The notes below the pieces were generated by a model, which saw only the letters and a list, made by a program, of their open reading frames with translations, did no database searches and had not been told where the DNA came from. 64,000 nt of DNA. Source: Pseudomonadales bacterium. GTDB lineage: Bacteria; Pseudomonadota; Gammaproteobacteria; Pseudomonadales; UBA5518. Where the stretch lies: the NCBI GenBank assembly GCA_022072145.1, contig JAJVIG010000005.1, positions 248,001-312,000 on the forward strand. Direction: 5' to 3'. The first letter of the stretch is position 1, and each line of letters starts with the position of its first letter. Below, one piece after another: positions 1 to 10,534 of this stretch. The translations under genes were made by a program, and so were the position numbers.

Positions 1-34
1 CGTCGATTCATCACGACAACGGAGAACGACACGC

Positions 35-892
35 ATGGGTGCGAAAGTGGCTTTCATCACCGGCGCGAGCCGCGGCATCGGCAAGGCGACCGCGATCGCG
101 CTGGCACGCAAGGGTTTCGACGTGGTCGTCACCGCGCGCACGCTGGAGGACGGCGAGGTGCCGCGCGGTGGCGCGCACGATCCGGGCACGGGGCCGGTGC
201 CGGGCAGCCTGCGCGCGACGGCGGCCGAGATCGAACGCCTGGGCCGGCGCGCGCTGCCGATCCGGCTCGACCTGCTCGACCTCGCGTCGATCGACGCGGC
301 GATCGAGCGCACCTATGCCGAGTGGGGACGCATCGATCTGCTGGTCAACAACGGCATCTACCAGGGTCCGGGCGTGATGTCGTGGATCAGGGATCTCACC
401 GAACAGCAGTTCCACGACATGTTCCTCGGCAACGTGTTCGCGAACGTGCACGCGATCCAGCGCGTGGTGCCGCGCATGATCGAGGCCGGTTCCGGCACCG
501 TCGTCAATGTGGTGTCGGCGGCGGCGATGATGGATCCGCCGGCGCCGGCCGGACGGGGCGGCTGGGGTTTCGCCTACTCGGCGTCGAAGGCCGCGCTGAT
601 CCGCATGGTCGGCGTGCTGAAGGTCGAGTACGCGGACACGCCGCTGCAGTTCTTCAACATGGAACCGGGACTCGTCATCACCGAGGCGATGGAAATGCGC
701 GCCGACCGCGAGGCCTTCTCGCAGTTCGCCGACGGCGGTGGCGCGCCGATGGCGGTGCCGGCGTCGGTGGTCGCGTGGCTGGCGACGGCGCCGGAGGCGC
801 GCGAACTGAACGGGCAGACGGTGGCGGCGCAGCCGCAATGCCTGAAGCTGAACCTGGTGCCGGAGTGGCAGCCCAGGCGCCGGGGCGCCTGA
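35..892 (+). CDS. SDR family NAD(P)-dependent oxidoreductase
   Basis: Classical short-chain dehydrogenase/reductase of 285 aa, predicted to act in the cytoplasm. The nucleotide-binding TGASRGIG lies at residues 9-16. The structural NNAG motif appears as NNGI at about 105-108, and the catalytic YSASK (Tyr181, Lys185) follows a serine near 161. A loop rich in Gly and Pro (about 40-60) lengthens it beyond the usual 250 aa. The ATG follows GGAGAA at proper spacing. It lies close to MaoC, thiolase and a second SDR, which suggests 3-hydroxyacyl-CoA or steroid alcohol oxidation, but the substrate is not readable from the sequence. Confidence 0.9.
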   Translation: MGAKVAFITGASRGIGKATAIALARKGFDVVVTARTLEDGEVPRGGAHDPGTGPVPGSLRATAAEIERLGRRALPIRLDLLDLASIDAAIERTYAEWGRIDLLVNNGIYQGPGVMSWIRDLTEQQFHDMFLGNVFANVHAIQRVVPRMIEAGSGTVVNVVSAAAMMDPPAPAGRGGWGFAYSASKAALIRMVGVLKVEYADTPLQFFNMEPGLVITEAMEMRADREAFSQFADGGGAPMAVPASVVAWLATAPEARELNGQTVAAQPQCLKLNLVPEWQPRRRGA

Positions 893-905
893 GCGAAGCC
901 TGCAA

Positions 906-1370
906 TCACATGTAGATCGCGACCAGTTCGTAGACCAGCGCGGGGCGTTCCTGGCCCACCACGTGCACGTTGGTCTCGATCGTGAGTCGCGTGCCCTTGG
1001 GCAGGCGCTCGACCGACTTCACGCGGCTGCGCGAGTGGATGCGGCTGCCCACCGGCACCGCGCCGGTGAAGCGCAGCTTGTCGGAGCCGTAGTTCAGGAT
1101 GTTGTTGTAGCCGGTCAGCTCGTAGGTGGGCTGCTGCTTCATCTTCGGCAGCAGCGCGAGCGTCAGGAAGCCGTGCGCGATCGTGGTGCCGAACGGGCTT
1201 TGCGTCTTGCAGCGCTCGGGGTCGGTGTGGATCCAGTAATCGTCGCCCGACAGATCGGCGAAGCGGTCGATCAGCTCCTGCGTGATCTCGAGTTCGGCGC
1301 TCCAGGCGCCGAAGTCCGGCGAAACGAGTTCCTGCAGGGCCTCAACGTCGTCGAATCGGTACTGTTTCAT
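906..1370 (-). CDS. MaoC/NodN-like hotdog dehydratase
   Basis: A 154-aa single hotdog-fold protein of the MaoC-like (R)-specific enoyl-CoA hydratase family. The hydratase motif is visible as SGDDYWIH at residues 41-48, giving the Asp/His pair, and is followed by an AHGFL segment at 65-69. Members hydrate trans-2-enoyl-CoA thioesters. It is convergent with the first SDR (14 bp apart) and divergent from the thiolase gene, so it is not strictly in their operon. Its presence fits a side-chain or fatty acyl beta-oxidation neighbourhood. The length is typical for monomeric NodN/MaoC proteins. Confidence 0.9.
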   Translation of the reverse strand: MKQYRFDDVEALQELVSPDFGAWSAELEITQELIDRFADLSGDDYWIHTDPERCKTQSPFGTTIAHGFLTLALLPKMKQQPTYELTGYNNILNYGSDKLRFTGAVPVGSRIHSRSRVKSVERLPKGTRLTIETNVHVVGQERPALVYELVAIYM

Positions 1371-1537
1371 CGGCTGCTCCTGTGTGGCGATGGTTTAGCG
1401 GGGGTGACGAGGCGCGCTATGATAGCGGCCGTCCGGGCCGCGTCCCATACCCTGGCCGCCTGAGTGCAGATGTCAGGCGGGGGCGAAGCGTATTGTCATT
1501 GCATTGACGGCGCCAAACCCCACAATCAGCGCCCTGA

Positions 1538-2794
<1,257 letters not shown>

Positions 2795-2807
2795 GAGGGA
2801 GCCGAAC

Positions 2808-3713
2808 ATGAGCGAACTGTCCGGAAAAGTCGCGATCGTCACCGGCGCGGGCCGTGGCCTGGGCCGCGTGGAGGCGATCCAGCTGGCGCGCCAGGGCGCG
2901 CGGGTGGTGATCAACGAGATCGGCCTGCCGGCGGCGCGTGAAGCCGCCGAGAGCGCGCGCGAGGAGATCCGCGCCTTCGGCGGCGAGGCGATCACGGTCT
3001 ATGGCGACTGCGCCGACTGGAACGACTCCGAGGCGCTGTTCAAGACGGCCATCGAGACCTTCGGTGACGTCAACATCGTGGTCAACAACGCCGGTTTCTG
3101 CCGCGACAAGATGCTGTTCTCGATGACCGAGGAGGAGTTCGACTCGGTGGTGCGCGTGCACCTGAAGGGCCACTTCGTGAACATGCGCCACGCCGCGGCG
3201 TACTGGCGCGAGAAAGCCAAGACCACCGGCGGCACCGTCTACGGGCGACTGATCAGCACCTCGTCCGAAGCCTTCCTGTTCGGTTCGGTGGGACAGCCGA
3301 ACTACGCCGCCGCGAAGGCCGGCATCGTCGCCATGACGATGGGCGCGGCACAGGCGCTGATCAAGTACGGCGTCACGGCGAACGTGATCATGCCGCGCGC
3401 GCGCACCGACATGACGATGGGCGGCGGCACGGCCGCGATGTTCCAGAAACCCGAGGAGGGCTTCGACCACTTCGACCCCGTCAACGTGGGTCCGTTCGTG
3501 GGCTACCTGGCCTCACCGCGCGCGCAGCGCATCTCGGGCTACGTGTTCGTGGTCTGGGGCAAGCAGGTCACGATCATCGAGGGGCCGAAGTTCGGCAAGG
3601 TGTTCGAGAACGACGACCGCTGGACCGTCGACCAGCTCGACGCCACGCTGTCACCGCATTTCGAGACGCTGCGCCCGATCGTCGACGGCTTCACGGTCGT
3701 TCCCACCGCCTGA
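2808..3713 (+). CDS. SDR family oxidoreductase (3-hydroxyacyl-CoA dehydrogenase-like)
   Basis: A 301-aa short-chain dehydrogenase with TGAGRGLG at residues 12-19, NNAG at 93-96, serine at 152-153 and the catalytic YAAAK (Tyr166, Lys170). Its N-terminal half resembles the dehydrogenase domain of multifunctional beta-oxidation enzyme type 2 and the mycobacterial 17-beta-HSD4-like proteins. That fits its place directly after the FadA5-like thiolase, because the two steps are consecutive in beta-oxidation. The extended C-terminus (residues about 215-301) is unusual for a plain FabG. Start ATG with a GAGGGAG ribosome site. A strong hairpin follows the gene. Confidence 0.9.
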   Translation: MSELSGKVAIVTGAGRGLGRVEAIQLARQGARVVINEIGLPAAREAAESAREEIRAFGGEAITVYGDCADWNDSEALFKTAIETFGDVNIVVNNAGFCRDKMLFSMTEEEFDSVVRVHLKGHFVNMRHAAAYWREKAKTTGGTVYGRLISTSSEAFLFGSVGQPNYAAAKAGIVAMTMGAAQALIKYGVTANVIMPRARTDMTMGGGTAAMFQKPEEGFDHFDPVNVGPFVGYLASPRAQRISGYVFVVWGKQVTIIEGPKFGKVFENDDRWTVDQLDATLSPHFETLRPIVDGFTVVPTA

Positions 3714-3725
3714 TCCGCCGTTCGT

Positions 3726-3761
3726 CGCAGGCCGCTTGCGCTTCGGCGCACGCGGCCTGCG
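3726..3761. terminator. strong stem-loop after the thiolase-SDR operon
   Basis: A perfect 10-bp stem, CGCAGGCCGC paired with GCGGCCTGCG, encloses a second stem TGCGC/GCGCA closed by a TTCG tetraloop. It starts 13 bp after the SDR stop codon. It has no T-tract, so it may act as a Rho-assisted terminator or an mRNA 3'-end protector. Confidence 0.55.
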
Positions 3762-3857
3762 ATCCGCCCCCGCGGCCACTCCGTATGCCCCAGGATGCTC
3801 GCCGTGGAAACCGGGGCGCGCGCCCTTGCGCGACCGGTCGTCGACGGAGGACGTGTA

Positions 3858-5048
3858 ATGGCCGCACTGGCTGGATTGCTCACCCCGATGCGCGTCGTCG
3901 TTGCGCTCGCGCTGTTCGGCGTCGCGGTGGCGCTGTGGCGTGTCGCTGCCGGCGATGCGCCCGGGCAGGTTGCCGCGCAAGGCGCAGGGGCGGACCGCGC
4001 AGCAACGCTCGAACTGGCGGCGCGCGACGTGGTGATCGCCGGGCAGCGCCCGCTGAGCCGGCGCCTGCCGCTCTCCGGCACGCTGCACCCGCTGGTGCAG
4101 GGCCAGGTGGTCGCCCGCGTGTCCGGCGAGGTGCTCGAGCTCACACGGCGCGAGGGCGAGGCGGTGGAGGCCGGCGAGGTGCTTGCGCGCATCGACACCC
4201 GCGCGCAGGAGGCGCTGGTCGCCAGCCGTCGCGCGGAGCTGGCACGCGCGCGCGCGCAGCTCGGGATCGCGGCGCTCGAACTCGAGCAGACCGCGCGCCT
4301 GCGCGCGAAGAACGTGATCGCCCAGCACGTGCTCGACACCGCGCGCGCCACGCACGATGCGGCCACCGCCGAGGTCGAACTCGCGACCGCGCAGCTCCGG
4401 CTCGCCACGATCGGCGTCGAGGACGCGGTGGTGCGCGCGCCGATTGCCGGCGTGGTCGCGCGCCGCTTCGTCGAGCCCGGCGAGAAGGTCGCGGTCGACA
4501 CCCCGCTGCTGGCGCTGGTCGATCTGACGCGCCTCGAGCTGCGCGCCGCGGCACCCGCCGCCGAACTGACCGCGATCGCGGTCGGGCAGGGCGCCCGGGT
4601 ACGCGTCGACGGTTTCGGCGAGCGCGTGTTCGAGGCACGCGTCGAGCGTATCAATCCGGTCACCGAGCAGGGCTCGCGGCAGGTCATGCTGTACCTCGCG
4701 CTGGGCAACGCCGACGGCGCGTTGCGCGGGGGCATGTTCGCCGAGGGCGAACTCGTGATCGAGCGCAGCGCGCCGGTGGTGGCCGTGCCGGCCGCGGTGG
4801 TGCACCACGAGGCGGGCGAGGACTTCGCGTGGGTGGTGGAGGCCGGCGCGCTGGTGCGCCGGCGACTCGAGCTGGGTGCGGCGCGCGGCGACGATGGCGC
4901 GGTAGAGGTGCGCGCGGGGCTGCACGCGGGCGCGGTGCTGCTCGCCGTGCCGCTGGAGGCGTTGCAGGCGGGTACACCGGTCAGGCTCGCGATGACGCCG
5001 GATGCCGGCTCGCCCGCGGGCGGGGCCGGTCCCGCCAACGCGCGCTGA
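3858..5048 (+). CDS. RND efflux periplasmic adaptor (membrane fusion protein)
   Basis: A 396-aa HlyD/AcrA-type adaptor. An N-terminal hydrophobic segment (about residues 12-30, VVVALALFGVAVALW) anchors it in the inner membrane. It is followed by a biotinyl-lipoyl half motif (VVARVSGEVLEL), an alpha-helical hairpin region rich in Ala/Arg/Glu, the second lipoyl half (APIAGVVARRFVEPGE) and a beta-barrel. The ATG at 3858 sits 7 nt after GGAGG, so it is chosen over an upstream in-frame ATG at 3795. The RND pump gene starts 16 bp downstream, and the pair should work with an outer-membrane TolC-like protein that is not in the window. Confidence 0.93.
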   Translation: MAALAGLLTPMRVVVALALFGVAVALWRVAAGDAPGQVAAQGAGADRAATLELAARDVVIAGQRPLSRRLPLSGTLHPLVQGQVVARVSGEVLELTRREGEAVEAGEVLARIDTRAQEALVASRRAELARARAQLGIAALELEQTARLRAKNVIAQHVLDTARATHDAATAEVELATAQLRLATIGVEDAVVRAPIAGVVARRFVEPGEKVAVDTPLLALVDLTRLELRAAAPAAELTAIAVGQGARVRVDGFGERVFEARVERINPVTEQGSRQVMLYLALGNADGALRGGMFAEGELVIERSAPVVAVPAAVVHHEAGEDFAWVVEAGALVRRRLELGAARGDDGAVEVRAGLHAGAVLLAVPLEALQAGTPVRLAMTPDAGSPAGGAGPANAR

Positions 5049-5063
5049 ACGGAGGACGCCACC

Positions 5064-8000
5064 ATGTGGATCACCCGCCTCAGCATCGACCAGCCGGTGT
5101 TCGCGACCATGGTCATGCTCGCGCTGCTGGTGCTCGGGACGGTGTCGTACCAGCGCTTGCCGGTCGAGCAGATGCCGGACGTCGAGACCCCGTTCATCTC
5201 GGTGATGGTCGGCTACCCCGGCGCCTCGCCCGAGGCGATCGAGAACGACGTGCTCAAGCCGATCGAGAACGCGATCAACAGCGTCGACGGCATCGCGCGG
5301 ATCTACAGCACCGCGCGCGAGGGTATCGGCTACATCCAGACCGAGATGCGCCTCGAAACCGACATGGCGGAGGCCACGCAGGAGGTGCGCGACAAGATCG
5401 CGCAGCTGCGCCCGCAACTGCCGCGCGAGATCGAGGAACCGCTGGTCTCGCGCACCAACGAGCAGGACAACGCACAGCCGGTGGTGAACCTGGCGTTGTA
5501 TTCCGACACACGCTCGTTGCGCGAGCTCTCGACGCTGGCCGAGCAGACCGTGGTGAAACGGCTGCAGGCCGTACCCGGCGTGGGCAGCGTGGTCGTCAAC
5601 GGCGCCGTCGAGCGCCAGATCCGCATCCGCCTGCAGCCCGAGCGGCTGCGTGCGCACGGCGTGGGCGTCGACGAGGTGATCGCGGCCGTGCGCGCGGCCA
5701 ATCGCGACCTGCCGGCCGGCTCGATACGCCACGGCAACCGCGAGCAGCTGGTACGCGTGGAGGGCCGCATCCCGGACCCGGCGGGTTTCGGCCGCATCGT
5801 GGTCGCGACGCGCGGATCGGCGCAGTACCTGCAGCAGGGCGGGTTGCCGATCCACCTCGACCAGGTCGCCGAGGTCGTCGACGGCGAGGCCGAACCGGAA
5901 TCGATCGCGCGCCTCGACGGCAAGCCCTCGCTCAGCCTGAACATCTTCAAGGTGCAGGGTTCCAACGTGGTCGAGGTGGGCCACGGCGTGCAGGAGGCGG
6001 TGCGCGAACTCGCGGGCAGGCTGCCGCCGGACGTGCGCTTCGTGACCGTGCAGTCGAACGCCGAGCAGATCGAGGCGCAGCTCGATCGCGTGCGCGAGAC
6101 GATCGTCGAGGGCGCAGCGCTCACCGTGCTGATCGTGTTCCTGTTCCTGCATTCGTGGCGCTCGACCGTGATCACCGGCGTCACGCTGCCGATCTCGGTG
6201 ATCGCGACCTTCATCGTGCTCCATGCCTGCGGCTTCACGCTGAACTTCATCACGCTGATGGCGCTCAGCCTGTGCATCGGGCTGCTGATCGACGATGCGA
6301 TCGTGGTGCGCGAGAACATCGTGCGCCACCTGGCCATGGGCAGGAGCCACCGCGACGCGGCGCGCGAAGGCACCGCGGAGATCGGGCTCGCCGTGACCGC
6401 GACCACCTTCGCGATCCTCGCGGTGTTCGTGCCGGTCGCGTTCATGGGCGGATTCATCGGACGGTACTTCTTCCAGTTCGGCATCACGATCGCGGTAGCC
6501 GTGCTGGTCTCGCTGTTCGTCGCCTTCACGCTCGATCCGATGCTGTCCTCGGTCTGGCACGAACCCACCGAGCGGCGCTGGCGGCGCTTGCCGTGGCTGG
6601 GGCGGCTGCTGGCGCGCGTGGAGGCGGGCGTGGAGGCGCTGCACCGCGGCTACGCGCGGGTGCTGGAGTGGGCGCTGCGCGACGGGCGGCGCCGCGTGTG
6701 GCTGCCGGTGTTCGGCATCGTGCACGCGCTGCGGCGGCGCGACTGGCGGGCGCTGGGCACGCTGAGCAACCGCGGCATCGTGCTGTGGTCGGCCGCGGCG
6801 GTGTTCGCCGGCAGCCTGCTGCTGGTGCCGGCGATCGGCACCGAGTTCTTCCCCGCGAACGACGCGGGTTTCATCTCGCTGCGCCTGAAGGTGCCGGTCG
6901 GCTCCAGCCTGGAGTACACCGATGCCAAGACGCGGCAGGTCGAGCAGGCGCTCGACGAATTCCCCGAGATCGCGCTGATCGACACCCAGGTGGGAACCTT
7001 CGAGGGCCGCAACCACGCGCGGCTGAACCTGCGCCTCGGCGATCGCGAGGCGACAGGCCGTCGCTCGCAGCAGGAAATCGAGAGCGCGATCCGCGAGCGC
7101 CTTGCGCGGGTGGCCGGCATCGAGCTGCAGATGGGCTTCAACGACACGATTTTCGTCTCGATCGTGGGCCCCGACACCGGCCGGCTGCGCGAGCTGAGCG
7201 AGGCGCTGATGGCGCGCATCGCCGAGGTGCCCGGCATCGCGGACCTGGAGAGCAGCGAAAGCGGCGCCAGCCCGACCGTGGGCATCACGGTGCGCCGCGA
7301 ACTCGCCAGCGATCTGGGGCTCACCGTCGAGCGCATCGGCGCGACGCTGCGGCCGCTGATCGCCGGCGACGAGATCGGGCGCTGGCTGGCGGCCGACGGG
7401 CAGGATTACGCGGTCGTGGTGCAGTTGCCGCAGGGCGCACGCCAGATCGCCGCCGACCTCGGCGAACTGCATCTGGCGAGCTCGCGGCTCGACGCCGCGG
7501 GTCTGCCGCTGCTGGTGCCGCTGCGCCAGGTCGCGGAGTTCCGCGAGACCAGCGGACCGATGCAGATCAAGCGGTTGAACCTCGAGCGCCGCGTCTCGCT
7601 GTACGCGCGCGCCGACGGCCGCCCGGCCGGCGACGTGGGTTCGGACGTGCAGCGCCTGATGGCCCGGACCACGCTGCCGCCGGGGTACCGTTTCGACATC
7701 GGCGGCCAGCAGGAAATGATGACGCAGACCTTCAGCGCTGCGCTGGCCGCGATGGGGCTGGCGGTGCTGTTCATCTACTTCATCCTCGCCTCGCAGTTCG
7801 CGAGCTTCGTGCAGCCGCTGGCGATCATGGCCTCGCTGCCGCTGTCCTTCGTCGGAGCGTTCGCCGCGCTGCTTCTGACCGGCAGCACGCTCAACCTGTT
7901 CTCGGTCATCGGCATGATCCTGCTGATGGGACTGGTGACCAAGAACGCGATCCTGCTGGTCGATTTCACCAACCAGGGACTGCGCGCGGGCCAGCCGCTG

Positions 8001-8270
8001 CGCGAGGCGGTGCTCGCCGCCGGGCAGGTGCGGCTGCGCCCGATTCTGATGACCACGCTGGCGATGATCTTCGGCATGCTGCCGATGGCGATCGGCGCCG
8101 GCAGCGGCGGCGACATCAACGCGCCGATGGCGCGTGCGGTGATCGGCGGCGTGATCACCTCGGCGGTGCTGACGCTGGTGGTGGTGCCGGTGATCCAGAC
8201 CTACCTGCACGCGTTGTCGCAGCGGGCGCGCGCGTGGTTCGCCGTCGGCCTTCCGTCCCGCGCAACGTAG
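5064..8270 (+). CDS. RND efflux transporter permease (HAE-1-like)
   Basis: A 1068-aa inner-membrane proton-driven pump of the AcrB/MdtB superfamily. It begins with the typical FxxxPVFATM helix (residues about 6-28). The two large periplasmic loops lie at about 40-340 and 585-865, and the paired proton-relay aspartates are in TM4 (GLLIDDAIVVREN). The C-terminal MGLVTKNAILLVDF motif of TM10-11 is intact. Substrate class cannot be told. It is co-transcribed with the adaptor upstream. The TAG stop codon is the first three bases after the G of a REP hairpin (8267-8289), so the gene end coincides with the repeat. Confidence 0.95.
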   Translation: MWITRLSIDQPVFATMVMLALLVLGTVSYQRLPVEQMPDVETPFISVMVGYPGASPEAIENDVLKPIENAINSVDGIARIYSTAREGIGYIQTEMRLETDMAEATQEVRDKIAQLRPQLPREIEEPLVSRTNEQDNAQPVVNLALYSDTRSLRELSTLAEQTVVKRLQAVPGVGSVVVNGAVERQIRIRLQPERLRAHGVGVDEVIAAVRAANRDLPAGSIRHGNREQLVRVEGRIPDPAGFGRIVVATRGSAQYLQQGGLPIHLDQVAEVVDGEAEPESIARLDGKPSLSLNIFKVQGSNVVEVGHGVQEAVRELAGRLPPDVRFVTVQSNAEQIEAQLDRVRETIVEGAALTVLIVFLFLHSWRSTVITGVTLPISVIATFIVLHACGFTLNFITLMALSLCIGLLIDDAIVVRENIVRHLAMGRSHRDAAREGTAEIGLAVTATTFAILAVFVPVAFMGGFIGRYFFQFGITIAVAVLVSLFVAFTLDPMLSSVWHEPTERRWRRLPWLGRLLARVEAGVEALHRGYARVLEWALRDGRRRVWLPVFGIVHALRRRDWRALGTLSNRGIVLWSAAAVFAGSLLLVPAIGTEFFPANDAGFISLRLKVPVGSSLEYTDAKTRQVEQALDEFPEIALIDTQVGTFEGRNHARLNLRLGDREATGRRSQQEIESAIRERLARVAGIELQMGFNDTIFVSIVGPDTGRLRELSEALMARIAEVPGIADLESSESGASPTVGITVRRELASDLGLTVERIGATLRPLIAGDEIGRWLAADGQDYAVVVQLPQGARQIAADLGELHLASSRLDAAGLPLLVPLRQVAEFRETSGPMQIKRLNLERRVSLYARADGRPAGDVGSDVQRLMARTTLPPGYRFDIGGQQEMMTQTFSAALAAMGLAVLFIYFILASQFASFVQPLAIMASLPLSFVGAFAALLLTGSTLNLFSVIGMILLMGLVTKNAILLVDFTNQGLRAGQPLREAVLAAGQVRLRPILMTTLAMIFGMLPMAIGAGSGGDINAPMARAVIGGVITSAVLTLVVVPVIQTYLHALSQRARAWFAVGLPSRAT

Positions 8271-8372
8271 GTTCGGCCTGCGGCCGAACCATGTCCGGGA
8301 ACACGTCCGGGCACAGCCCGGACCTACGACCGAACCATGTCCGGGAACACGTCCGGGCACAGCCCGGACCTA
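8267..8372. repeat. REP cluster: three GTAG hairpins between convergent genes
   Basis: Three 22-bp REP hairpins: 8268-8289 (variant A, forward; stem GTTCGGCC/GGCCGAAC, loop TGC), and 8305-8326 and 8351-8372 (variant B, reverse; stem GTCCGGGC/GCCCGGAC). Each has GTAG at the foot of the stem. The first supplies the stop codon of the RND pump and the last supplies the stop of the phosphatase on the other strand. The segment 8284-8329 is duplicated head to tail with a 46-bp period. The cluster probably also acts as a two-way terminator. Confidence 0.85.
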
Positions 8373-9044
8373 CAGCTCGTCGAGGCAGAGCAGGGTGAGG
8401 GTGCCGCCGGGCAGGAACACGCCGGTTTCGATGAACATGGCGTTGCCGCTCGCCAGCGGCGTGTGGACCACCGTGTGCCCGTGGATGGTCCAGTCCACGC
8501 CCGTGGTCGGCGGCGCATCGCGCTGGCGCACCCGCTCGCGGGCCCACAGCATCTCGCGCTGCAGCAGCGCATCCTGCGCCGCCTCGGCGATGCGGCCCCA
8601 GTCGCTCACCGGGCACTGCGCATGACAGATGCCGAAGCGCTTGCCGTTGCGATGGTGCAGCGTGATCGCGTACGGCAGCGTCGCGCACAGCGGCGCCACG
8701 GCGCGCGCCGCCGCGCTCGGCTGCTCGCGCTCGATCCCCCATTCGCCGCCGTTCAGGCGCCACATGTCGAGCATGCGCCGGTCGCCGCCCAGCGTGCGCA
8801 GCAGCATGTCCTCGTGGTTGCCGCGCACCGCGTGGAACCAGCGCTCGCGGATCAGCGCGGCCGTGCCCGGGGAGTCCGGGCCGCGGTCGATCAGGTCGCC
8901 CACGCTGAACAGCCGGTCACGGCCCGGCGTGAAGAAGCGGCGTTCGAGTTCGCGCTGCAGCACGGCGAGATGGCCGTGCAGGTCACTGACGACGAAGTCG
9001 CGGCCGAAGCGGTTCGGCGGCACGTGGCGGTGCAGTTCGTTCAT
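8370..9044 (-). CDS. metallophosphoesterase (serine/threonine or ApaH-like phosphatase)
   Basis: A 224-aa calcineurin-type phosphoesterase. The metal-binding signatures occur in the usual order: SDLHGH (residues about 19-24), GDLIDRGPDS, RGNHEDM, a histidine in GICHAQ, and the C-terminal HGHTVV. It resembles lambda phosphatase / PrpA-type protein phosphatases rather than symmetrical Ap4A hydrolase in length. Its ATG overlaps the stop of the MATE gene (ATGA), so the two are translationally coupled. The TAG stop belongs to a REP hairpin. The protein substrate is unknown. Confidence 0.9.
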   Translation of the reverse strand: MNELHRHVPPNRFGRDFVVSDLHGHLAVLQRELERRFFTPGRDRLFSVGDLIDRGPDSPGTAALIRERWFHAVRGNHEDMLLRTLGGDRRMLDMWRLNGGEWGIEREQPSAAARAVAPLCATLPYAITLHHRNGKRFGICHAQCPVSDWGRIAEAAQDALLQREMLWARERVRQRDAPPTTGVDWTIHGHTVVHTPLASGNAMFIETGVFLPGGTLTLLCLDEL

Positions 9045-10468
9045 GCCTCCACCGTACGCGGCGCGGCCGGGCCTGTCGAGCCGGATGCCGCGCCGGTGGC
9101 GCGCCGGCTGGTACGCGCGAGTCGCCACGCGATCGCGCTCGCCGCCAGTGCGATGCTCGTGAGCATGCCGGTCCAGAAACCGGTGACGCCCAGCCCCGGA
9201 TGCCAGGGCGATCCCATCGCGAGCAGCCAGCACAGCGGCAGACCGAACAGCCAGTACGCGGCGATGTTGATCGCCGAGGCGACGCGCGTGTCCTTGTAAC
9301 CGCGCAACGCCATGCCGGCGGCGACCTGCACCGAATCGAACAGGCGATAGGCCGCCGCGTAGAGAAGCAGCAGCGCACCGAGTGCGGCGACCTCGGGATC
9401 GGAGGTGAACAGCGCGGCCAGCGGGGTGCGCCAGATCACCGTAGGCAGCGCCTGCAGCAGCGCGAGGGCGGCGCTCAGCGTCATGCCGGCGACGCACACC
9501 GCGCGGGCCCCGTGCGGATTGCCGGCGCCGAGTTCGTGCGCCACGCGCACCGTCATCGCCTGTCCCAGCCCGAGCGGCACCGTGAGCATCAGCGTGTCGA
9601 CCGTGATCGCGATCGCGTGCCCGGCGATCGCAACCGCACCCAGCGAGGCCATCAGCATCGGCAGCACCGCGAAGAAGCCGCCCACACCGAGCAGCGACAG
9701 GCCGATCGGCAGGCCGATCGACAGCGTGTGGCCGATATCGCGTGCCGACGGTGGCGCAAACGCGTGCCACAGCCGCTGGTGCCGCAGCGCGGGCAGCGCG
9801 AACGAGCACGCCAGCCACGCGAGGAGCAGCGTCGCGAAGGCGATCAGCGTCGCCCAGCCGCACCCGGCGCCGCCCATGCCGGGCTGGCCGAAGGCGCCGA
9901 GCACGAAGGCGATGTCGAGCGGGATGTTGAGCAGGAACGCGCCGGTGTTCAGCCACATCACGCTGCGCGCTAGCCCCATGCCCTCGGCGGTGGTGCGGAA
10001 CAGGATCACCAGCGGCAGCAGCGCGGCGGTGCCGATGGTCGGCGTCAGGTAGCCGGTCGCGATCGTGATGACCTCCGCCGGCAACTGCAGCACCGGCATC
10101 AGCGCACGCAGCGCGACGATCGCCAGCGCCGAGACCACCGCCAGCGGCAGCGCGAGCCACAGCGACTGCTGGAACTGCCGCCGCAGTCCGGCTTCGTCGC
10201 CCGCGCCGTGACGGTGGCCGATCAGCGCGCCGTTGGCGAGCATCACGCCGAAGATCAGCAGCAGCGCCATGTCCCACGCGTAGAAACCGATCGTGACCGC
10301 CGCGAGGTCGTCACGTCCGGCGTGGCCGGCGACGATCACGTCGGTGACGCCCATGCCGATGATGCCGAGCTGCGACACCGCCAGCGGCAGCGCGAGGCGC
10401 AGCAGGCGGGGAGACTCGGCGCGCAGTGCACGACGCAGGCGGGAGACGGCGGATCGCATGGCAGGCAT
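9041..10468 (-). CDS. MATE family efflux transporter (NorM/DinF-like)
   Basis: A polytopic inner-membrane protein of about 475 aa with about 12 hydrophobic segments and the MATE pattern of two internally similar halves. It begins with LRLALPLAVSQLGIIGMGVTD, typical of NorM N-termini, in which cation/drug antiport is driven by Na+ or H+. Three in-frame starts are possible (10486, 10468, 10459) and none has a strong Shine-Dalgarno. 10468 is chosen because it keeps a short basic N-terminus. It overlaps the downstream phosphatase gene by four bases. Confidence 0.88.
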   Translation of the reverse strand: MPAMRSAVSRLRRALRAESPRLLRLALPLAVSQLGIIGMGVTDVIVAGHAGRDDLAAVTIGFYAWDMALLLIFGVMLANGALIGHRHGAGDEAGLRRQFQQSLWLALPLAVVSALAIVALRALMPVLQLPAEVITIATGYLTPTIGTAALLPLVILFRTTAEGMGLARSVMWLNTGAFLLNIPLDIAFVLGAFGQPGMGGAGCGWATLIAFATLLLAWLACSFALPALRHQRLWHAFAPPSARDIGHTLSIGLPIGLSLLGVGGFFAVLPMLMASLGAVAIAGHAIAITVDTLMLTVPLGLGQAMTVRVAHELGAGNPHGARAVCVAGMTLSAALALLQALPTVIWRTPLAALFTSDPEVAALGALLLLYAAAYRLFDSVQVAAGMALRGYKDTRVASAINIAAYWLFGLPLCWLLAMGSPWHPGLGVTGFWTGMLTSIALAASAIAWRLARTSRRATGAASGSTGPAAPRTVEA

Positions 10469-10534
10469 TGTCCGCAATCGGCGCACCGGGAGCCAGCGGG
10501 CGCCGCGCCGTCGCTACGACAACGGTGCGCCGGT

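Noticed and set aside
3651-8360. A 1569-codon open frame on the minus strand opposite the RND genes
   Set aside because: It is Arg/His/Gln-rich without any domain and mirrors the high GC third positions of the adaptor and pump genes on the other strand.
8370-10277. A 635-codon fused frame ending in the phosphatase
   Set aside because: Only the last 224 codons are phosphatase. The upstream part is the wrong frame of the MATE gene, whose stop overlaps the phosphatase ATG.
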